Origin: Axinella damicornis
Lineage: Eukaryota > Porifera > Demospongiae > Axinellida > Axinellidae
Direction: 5' to 3'
Assembly: GCA_963931865.1 (NCBI GenBank)
Contig: OZ007517.1
Location: forward strand, 7,019,707-7,083,706
Length of the DNA: 64,000 nt
A model generated the notes under the pieces. It did no database searches and was not told the DNA's origin. It was given only the letters and a program-made list of their open reading frames with translations. Of the stretch, positions 45,565 to 64,000 are shown in pieces. Every line of letters begins with the position of its first letter. Within the stretch, counting starts at the first letter, position 1. The translations under genes were made by a program, and so were the position numbers.

Positions 45565-45662
45565 AATTCACTATACATTACTTGTGTGAATATGTGTTGT
45601 ACTCTATGCCTGATTTCTGCATATTTCTGTGACTCATTTTCTCTTTCTCCATATTTCCCCAG

Positions 45663-57234
<11,572 letters not shown>

Positions 57235-57240
<6 letters not shown>

Positions 57241-58449
57241 GCCTGTAGATACACACTGTGCAACTGAGCCTGTAGATACACACTGTGCAACTGAGCCTGT
57301 AGATACACACTGTGCAACTGAGCCTGTAGATACACACTGTGCAACTGAGCCTGTAGATACACACTGTGCAACTGAGCCTGTAGATACACACTGTGCAACT
57401 GAGCCTGTAGATACACACTGTGCAACTGAGCCTGTAGATACACACTGTGCAACTGAGCCTGTAGATACACACTGTGCAACTGAGCCTGTAGATACACACT
57501 GTGCAACTGAGCCTGTAGATACACACTGTGCAACTGAGCCTGTAGATACACACTGTGCAACTGAGCCTGTAGATACACACTGTGCAACTGAGCCTGTAGA
57601 TACACACTGTGCAACTGAGCCTGTAGATACACACTGTGCAACTGAGCCTGTAGATACACACTGTGCAACTGAGCCTGTAGATACACACTGTGCAACTGAG
57701 CCTGTAGATACACACTGTGCAACTGAGCCTGTAGATACACACTGTGCAACTGAGCCTGTAGATACACACTGTGCAACTGAGCCTGTAGATACACACTGTG
57801 CAACTGAGCCTGTAGATACACACTGTGCAACTGAGCCTGTAGATACACACTGTGCAACTGAGCCTGTAGATACACACTGTGCAACTGAGCCTGTAGATAC
57901 ACACTGTGCAACTGAGCCTGTAGATACACACTGTGCAACTGAGCCTGTAGACACACACTGTGCAACTGAGCCTGTAGATACACACTGTGCAACTGAGCCT
58001 GTAGACACACACTGTGCAACTGAGCCTGTAGATACACACTGTGCAACTGAGCCTGTAGACACACACTGTGCAACTGAGCCTGTAGATACACACTGTGCAA
58101 CTGAGCCTGTAGATACACACTGTGCAACTGAGCCTGTAGACACACACTGTGCAACTGAGCCTGTAGATACACACTGTGCAACTGAGCCTGTAGACACACA
58201 CTGTGCAACTGAGCCTGTAGATACACACTGTGCAACTGAGCCTGTAGATACACACTGTGCAACTGAGCCTGTAGATACACACTGTGCAACTGAGCCTGTA
58301 GATACACACTGTGCAACTGAGCCTGTAGATACACACTGTGCAACTGAGCCTGTAGATACACACTGTGCAACTGAGCCTGTAGATACACACTGTGCAACTG
58401 AGCCTGTAGATACACACTGTGCAACTGAGCCTGTAGATACACACTGTGC
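57235..58449 (+). repeat. 27-bp minisatellite starting at the WDR18 stop codon
   Basis: About 45 nearly identical copies of a unit containing TGAGCCTGTAGATACACACT and GTGCAAC. The 27-bp length keeps one plus frame and three minus frames open for more than 400 codons; these are artefacts. Five units carry GACACA instead of GATACA, at 57952, 58006, 58060, 58141 and 58195, spaced 54, 54, 81 and 54 bp. It would lie in the WDR18 3' UTR or just downstream. Confidence 0.96.
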
Positions 58450-59030
58450 ATGTTTGCTGTATCTATTTTTGCTTGTGCAAATTATTTGTGCCATGGGGGT
58501 AACCCTGTGTAGGGTACCATACCGTTTCACCTTTCATGATCCAGTTCTGTCAAGTGCATGTTCAAATATCCATATAATACGTACACAATCAACAGAATCT
58601 GGAATTTGTGTCCAGTTGCAGGTCCTGGATCCATTGAGACATCACAAGCGGCCTGCATGGGAATGAGGCTGCACCCATTAGTGGAACGACTGTTGTTTGT
58701 TAGCAGCGTGAACCATTCCAGAGTGGGATGGGACTGAGGATATATATATAATTGTGTGTAACCCTTCGTTAATTCCTTTGCATTTGTGGGACATGGCCAT
58801 CACCTAAAATCACAGAGAAAAACATTTAATCTGGTTCCCAACTAGGGCCTGGCAGGCAAAATGAGTGCTCAGCTACCAATGAAATGTCCTGTACACGGCC
58901 CTCCGTCCCATGCATGCTCCACCTCCAGCTCGATCCTAATAGTTTTCCCTATCTATGATGAATGCTCCACCCTCCCCATCTAGATCTGTGCTATAATTAC
59001 ATGTAAATGCTCCACCCTCCCAATGCTCAT
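58450..59030. other. No gene recognised
   Basis: Unique sequence with an ATATATATAT stretch near 58740 and CTCCACCCTCCC-type words that begin the simple-repeat zone further right. TGCATGGGAATGAGGCTG at 58655 resembles a worn right tip of the Mutator-like family. Confidence 0.4.
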
Positions 59031-59780
59031 ATATACCCCTCCCCAATGCTCCATTCAGAAAAATGCTCGATCCCCTACCCTCCTGTTGAAAGTGAGGGGG
59101 TCAGAGTGCCCCCCCCACCCCTCCTAAAAAGAATATGAGGGGGTCAGAGTGCCCACCCCTCCCGATCGATGCTCCACCCCACCCGATCGATGCTCCCCGC
59201 CCGATCGATGCTCCACCCCACCCGATCGACGCTCTCCTCCCAAGAAAGGAAAAGAAAAAAATGCTCCCCTCACCTAAAAGCGAGGTGCCCACCCCTCCCG
59301 ATCGATGCTCCACCCCTCCCGATTGATGCTCCCCACCCGATCTATGTTCCACCCCTCTGCTCCACCCCAAAAAGAAAAAAGAAATGAGGGGGTCAGGATG
59401 CTCCACCCCTCCCGATCGATGCTCCACCCCTCCCGATTGATGCTCCACCCCTCCCGATCGATGCTCCACCCCTCCCGATCGATGCTCCACCCCACCCGAT
59501 CGATGCTCCACCCCTCCCGATCGATGCTCCGCCCCTCCCGATCGATGCTCCACCCCTCCCGATCGATGCTCCACCCTTCCCGATCAATGCTCCACCCTCC
59601 CCATCGATGCTCCACCCCACCCGATCGATGCTCCACCCCTCCCAGAAAGAAAAAAAGATGCTCCCCCCTCCCAGAAAAAAAGAAGAAAAAAAGAAAAAGA
59701 AAATGCTCGAGCTCCTAATGCTCCACCCCTCCCAATAAATATAAAATGCTCGCCTAATGCTCCACCCTCCCAATGCTATA
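59030..59780 (+). repeat. CGATCGATGCTCCACCCC simple repeat zone
   Basis: About 20 irregular copies of ATGCTCCACCCCTCCCGATCG, mixed with GAGGGGGTCAGAGTG and AAAGAAAAAA runs. Open frames on both strands (Gly/Glu/His/Arg or Pro/Ser/Met repeats) come from the repeat. Confidence 0.9.
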
Positions 59781-60384
59781 AGTGTGAGGGGGTCAGAGAA
59801 GTGAACGCTGGGCATGAGCCACCCCTGTTCTGACTGGGACTGTACCTCCACAGCCAGCAGCAGGCAAACTCTGTTTCCAACGAATCACGACCCCCCTCTC
59901 CCCCCGCAACCGCCCAGCCCTACACACCACACTCCTCGTTCACACATCAGGCGGTACAGACCCGAAATGCAAAGTCTGGAGGTAGCAGCAGAACCAGTTG
60001 GCGACAGAGTTCGAGGCCCTCAAATGAAGATAAACCTACAAAGTCGTCAAACTGGCCAAGGCCGTTCTTATATTAGATGATGTTCTTCGTCACGCCAAAA
60101 GGAACGCAGCAGGCAAGGTTGACTGCTGCAGAACTGTTTCGAGTGTGACCCGTACCCACACGCAGAGATTGCAGGCCCTCCCCCGGGCCGGCCCCTCGAT
60201 TGTCTGTCACGCGCGCGCGCTTCAAGTTTGGCGCCAATTTTTCCCGCGCACGCGCGGGTAGATTGGTACCATGTGCTATCCTGACGATTGCTAATGGCAG
60301 CACCGCGCTGGTTCTGTACTCTCCAAGCAGCATTCTTTTCACTCTGAGGACGATGTAAGTATAGTTCTGGGGAAGATACTGGTA
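59781..60384. other. No gene supported
   Basis: CpG-rich stretch at 60175-60255 (CACGCGCGCGCGC, CCCGCGCACGCGCGGG) that could be a CpG-island-like promoter region. No splice-supported exon was found. A stop-free plus frame at 59814-60080 has no recognised domain. Confidence 0.35.
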
Positions 60385-60393
60385 GCTCGGTAC

Positions 60394-60777
60394 TAGTCTC
60401 GGAACCAGACCCTTCGTGCGGGGGAGGAGGAAAGGGTCTGGGCACGTTCCTACATTCGAGTTGTCCTCACGGAACGTAATTATGCGTGGTAATTAGCGAT
60501 CAACTGCGATACCACGCGTACGATCACAGTCGACCTGCTCGTTGCTCTCCTCGACTTTTGTCAGTCGCTCGCGGGTAACGCGGTACGGCACAGCGATTCG
60601 CCATGTCTAGTCACTGGCGACACAGAAAGCCTGGAGAAAAATCATTTCCCTGACGTCATTCGCGATCAACGCATCTGATTCGTTAGGTCAACATTCCGAC
60701 CTGGGGACAACTCGAATGTAAGATGGTGCCCAGACCCTTTCCTCCTCCCCCGCACGAAGGGTCTGGTTCCGAGACTA
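60394..60777. mobile_element. Mutator-like MITE, 9-bp TSD (GCTCGGTAC)
   Basis: TAGTCTCGGAACCAGACCC and its inverse at the right, with inverted arms of about 70 bp or more (through CCTCCTCCCCCGCACGAAGG). GCTCGGTAC flanks at 60385-60393 and 60778-60786 match exactly. Confidence 0.93.
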
Positions 60778-60885
60778 GCTCGGTACCCCTGGACTAGACA
60801 TACTAACTTAGGTTACGCCAGAAAGGTTAATTGATCATAGGTGATCGGGCCAGTCCTAGCTCCCCAGGCATGACAGTGTGCCTAC

Positions 60886-61449
60886 TAGTCTCGTTCTGAA
60901 TCGAGAAAGGGTCTGGCAACACGTATGGCAATGTGGTGTCCACGCGGGCTATATACTCGTGCCAATCAGATTGTATACGTCACGTTCAATCGCGGATGTG
61001 CAAACTCATCGGTATACGGTGACCATCATGGCGTTCAGTTGACAAGGCAGTCGAAGTTTCCTGAGGCAGAATAAGGTACGGAACATTCATACCGAAGCAT
61101 TGAGGGGCAATTGAAGCTTTTATTTCTGTATTTGTGTGCCTACCAATCGGTTACGAGAAACGCTTTCGTTAATACCGTTAGCTTCCTGTCGTAATTCGAC
61201 TTTTGTACTGTGCAGCTCTCCGCTCTCGGGGTAGTAGCGTAGAACGGCTTAGTACAGTGTCTGACATGTTCAAGCTACTTAGTACTGTACATGCAGCTAT
61301 TTAGTGGCGCACAACTCCAATTGTCACCTCGAGTGTAAACATTCACACGTGATTGAGTAACTGATTGAATTCCTATTGGACACTGCATTGCCATACGTGT
61401 TACCAGACCCTTTCTCGATTTTTCCGAGGGGGGTCTGGGAACGAGACTA
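60886..61449. mobile_element. Mutator-like element, 9-bp TSD (TGTGCCTAC)
   Basis: TAGTCTCGTTCTGAATCGAG at left, GGGAACGAGACTA at right; arms also share CATTGCCATACGTGTT. Flanks TGTGCCTAC at 60877-60885 and 61450-61458 are identical. 564 bp, non-coding. Confidence 0.93.
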
Positions 61450-61663
61450 TGTGCCTACATGATTTTGAGTAGCAAGACAATGAATGGCTGAAGTTGAAGT
61501 GCTGAGATGATCTCAAGGACTAGCTCCCCTGGTCATGAAAGTGTGTCTACATGATTTTGAGTAGCAAGACAATGAAGTTAATTTGCTGATATGAGATGAG
61601 ATGATCTCTTGACAAAATGGCATTTAAAATTGAAAGGGCACTTGAACTTGTAGGACTTCTTTA

Positions 61664-62415
61664 GCCTCTTTTTCCAGGCCCTCACCCAGCTTTTTGTCAC
61701 TTGCAGTACAGAAAAAGAAAGCTGGGAGAGCCTGGTACCTTTCACTCCCCACTTTCTTTTTTCCGTGCTGCCAAAGTACAGTAACGCCATTTTAACACTC
61801 AGTGTAGCCTCGTTCCCAGTCCCACGCCCAGCTTTTCGTCGCTTGCAGTACGGTAAAGCGGGGAGGGCCTGGTACATCTTCTCACGTGAGCATGACGTAA
61901 TCGAAAAATGGCAAAATTTTCAGAACGAAGATGCTGCGTTTTGCGTGTTATTCAGCCATCTACACGTTCAACGCTCGGTGAGTATGACAGTCGCCCCCCC
62001 CCCCCCCCCCCCCCGCTAGCTAGATACGTGTGGTATGTTACCTGGTACCTTCGCTCTTCTTGCTGTTCTAGATCTGAGACCCACGTACGCCCACGCTTCC
62101 TTCCGGTCTTTCTACCCCTTTCTACCCTCGACGTCACTCACGTGAGAAGATGTACCAGGCCCTCCCCGCTTTACCGTACTAAGCAGCGACGAAAAGCTGG
62201 GCGTGGGACTGGGTACGAGGCTACACTCAGTGTGTATGACAGTCACCCCCTTACTAGCTATATGCGTGTGGCAAGTTACCTGATACCATACCTCAGCTCC
62301 GGTATGCCCACGTTCAGTGAGATCCTTTCTACCCTTGACGTCACACATGTGAGGAAAGACACCTGGCCCTTGTGTTCTTCGTGCAACTAAAAACGGTGCG
62401 GCCTGGGAACGAGAC
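61664..62415. mobile_element. Mutator-like element interrupted by a second one
   Basis: The left tip TAGCCTCTTTTTCCAGGCCC (61671) and a right half ending GGCCTGGGAACGAGACT (62399-62415) flank the complete element at 61805-62223. The pieces resemble the left and right halves of the element at 38862-39222, so this is an older copy split by a younger relative. Confidence 0.65.
61805..62223. mobile_element. Mutator-like MITE, 9-bp TSD (CACTCAGTG)
   Basis: TAGCCTCGTTCCCAGTCCCA at left and GGGACTGGGTACGAGGCTA at right, with exact CACTCAGTG at 61796-61804 and 62224-62232. Carries CACGTGAG and TGACGT words in both arms and a 21-base C run at 61994-62014. Confidence 0.93.
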
Positions 62416-62625
62416 TGGAAGAGCTTCTTGTGACTAAACGCCCAAGGCTTTAGACTAGGGCCAGGTTTCAGATACAACGTCCAAAAGGGTCAATTTCTTT
62501 TGCTTTAAATGAACAGCCTCAGTGGGATTTCCCATACACCACGAAAGGGCTATAGCTACCTGAATTAGAGATCCTTGCACTCTCCAACGCTCCAGAATGA
62601 GCTTGAGCCGTGGTCTAAATTCATA

Positions 62626-62751
62626 CAGAGGAGGTTGGACACGGTCATGTGACCGGCGAATTTGTATGGAGGTTTACTATACTGAAGTGTTATTTCCGTT
62701 CAAACGCAGCGCATAGTCAATGTGCGCAGAAAATGTGTCCAACCTCCTCTG
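62626..62751. mobile_element. 126-bp MITE, 9-bp TSD (AAATTCATA)
   Basis: CAGAGGAGGTTGGACAC at left is exactly inverted at the right (GTGTCCAACCTCCTCTG). Flanks AAATTCATA at 62617-62625 and 62752-62760 match. Not the same family as the TAGCCTCG elements. Confidence 0.93.
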
Positions 62752-63089
62752 AAATTCATAAATGCTGAGTCCATCCTGCTCTAATGTCTATAAACCCACA
62801 GCTGTTGCAAGGCTGCATAGCTTCGGAATCTAGACTACAGACTGCAGACACTGTCTTTGAACCTCCTTCCCACTGTACGTACAGTAGTACAAACTAGGAG
62901 AATGCAGGGCATTGTGGGGCTCGCCTGACAAACTGACATACTGTACTGCATGCCAATAATCATTCTCTGAGTGATTGTAGGCTTGGAAGCCCGGGCGGTG
63001 CGGCGCAGCCAATAAGGGAAGCTGGGGGTGGGGCCTGCGATGTAGCCGTTCATCATGACGGTCTTGCAGCTGCAGTTTCAAGTTGCTGG

Positions 63090-63197
63090 TAGCCTCGTTC
63101 CGATCCCACGCCCAGCTTTTCGTTGCTTGCCCTACTGCAAGCGACGTACGTATGGCAAGCAACCAAAAGCTGGGCGTGGGACTGGGAACGAGGCTAC
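63090..63197. mobile_element. Short Mutator-like hairpin element
   Basis: TAGCCTCGTTCCGATCCCAC and GTGGGACTGGGAACGAGGCTA only 70 bp apart, so the whole piece is one imperfect hairpin (GCCCAGCTTTTCGTTGCTTGCC against GGCAAGCAACCAAAAGCTGGGC). No target duplication. Confidence 0.75.
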
Positions 63198-63199
63198 AC

Positions 63200-64000
63200 T
63201 GTACCCGAGAGGAGTACCCCATGTTGCCGAGAGAATCTCTCCCTCCAGCTGACCTCTGCAAGTCTGTAGTAGCTACGTAGTTTGTAGCACTGGCGTAAAC
63301 TGTAAAGCGTAGCAGGCTCTAGCTACTCGGTACTGTCGTGTGGGCGACTTGTATGCGTGTTGCCCTAAGCACGCGGGCGGGCGGCGCAACATTACGATTT
63401 TACACTTGGATATATGGTCATACGTAAATGAACACCGGAAGTTACGGACACCAATTGGTCGGACGGACATCCTGGAGAGCACGACTATGTGGGGCTCGCT
63501 AAGGCTCGCCCCAATAACATGAGATAATTATCGCCCTAGCTTGCTATGTACACATTCTGGAGTAAGAGGTCAATTATGAGGTTTCCCACATTCACTGTAC
63601 ATGTAACAAGAAGAAGCCATGTATGCCTTTTGTGCATGACCCCTCCCTCCTGTTGAAGGTAGCCTCGTACCCAGGCCATATGCGGAACGTGGAAGAGGGC
63701 CTGGTGACACTTGGCGAAATTCCCGTATGTGCACAGTCAGCATAGCTGCATAAGCGATTACATTCCTTACTTGGATGCATTTGAAATCACGCGGAAGGTA
63801 GCTGTTGGGGATGGCTAAGTAGAAAGTCCTTAGCAACCAGAGGTGAATCTTGAAGGCTAGAACAACGGTTTTATCATACGGCTACACTTTTCACGGGGTA
63901 AAGAATGTATTAATTGCTACACAATAATTGGCAATGGACGAACATGATTCACCTACCCGAAATCAAGACTGCTGAGCTCAGCACATATGGGAATTTTGCC
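63200..64000. other. No gene recognised at right edge
   Basis: Holds one Mutator-like left tip at 63660 (TAGCCTCGTACCCAGGCC) whose partner may lie beyond the window. No splice-supported coding exon. Confidence 0.4.

Noticed and set aside
59101..59851. Gly-Gly-Val-Glu-His-Arg-Ser repeat frames on both strands
   Set aside because: Artefact of the CGATCGATGCTCCACCCC simple repeat.

Overview
The window reads as nuclear DNA of a non-bilaterian animal, probably a sponge or perhaps a cnidarian. The evidence is spliced exons with GT-AG borders, a recognisable WDR18 gene, a decayed BEL/Pao retrotransposon, dense families of short DNA transposons, CA microsatellites, very large minisatellites and frequent TACATGTA-type words. 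No prokaryotic gene organisation, rRNA, tRNA or CRISPR array is visible. The clade is inference; only the eukaryotic/metazoan call is firm.

Layout. 1-471: a 9-bp minisatellite cut by the window edge. 554-9907: a tandem array of ~200-bp units, the first three inverted relative to the other ~35, interrupted by a 5-bp-TSD hAT-like element and by a long-TIR element that itself carries a TTAA-type element. 9907-12050: a fold-back-like segment whose two ends carry mutually inverted TGCTATT arrays, with an 87-nt near-perfect palindrome inside. 12058-13540: an old interspersed repeat split by two transposons with clear TSDs; an uninterrupted relative at 54928-55490 shows the empty sites. 13548-34977: the most striking object, a 21.4-kb unit bounded by TTAA and by long terminal inverted repeats (363 and 466 bp), almost entirely filled by ~20.5 kb of a minisatellite made of two interleaved units of 10 and 11 bp. 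35.5-42.2 kb: exons of an unrecognised plus-strand gene, with several transposons in its introns. 42.8-44.7 kb: a TIR element and a BEL/Pao reverse-transcriptase remnant on the minus strand. 45.66-57.24 kb: exons of WDR18 on the plus strand, whose introns hold many elements. 57.24-58.45 kb: a 27-bp minisatellite (~45 copies) starting exactly at the WDR18 stop codon. 58.5-64 kb: CGATCGATGCTCC-type simple repeats and a cluster of TIR elements with 9-bp target duplications.

WDR18 is the only confidently identified cellular gene. In other animals it is a WD40 protein that works with PELP1 and TEX10 in ribosomal large-subunit maturation. Seven exons join in phase with no stop, and an eighth (50902-50992) fits the phases but is less certain. 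The N-terminal exons (roughly the first 130 residues) were not found. The very long open reading frames in the 13.9-34.4 kb and 57.2-58.5 kb regions come from stop-free tandem repeats and are not annotated as genes.
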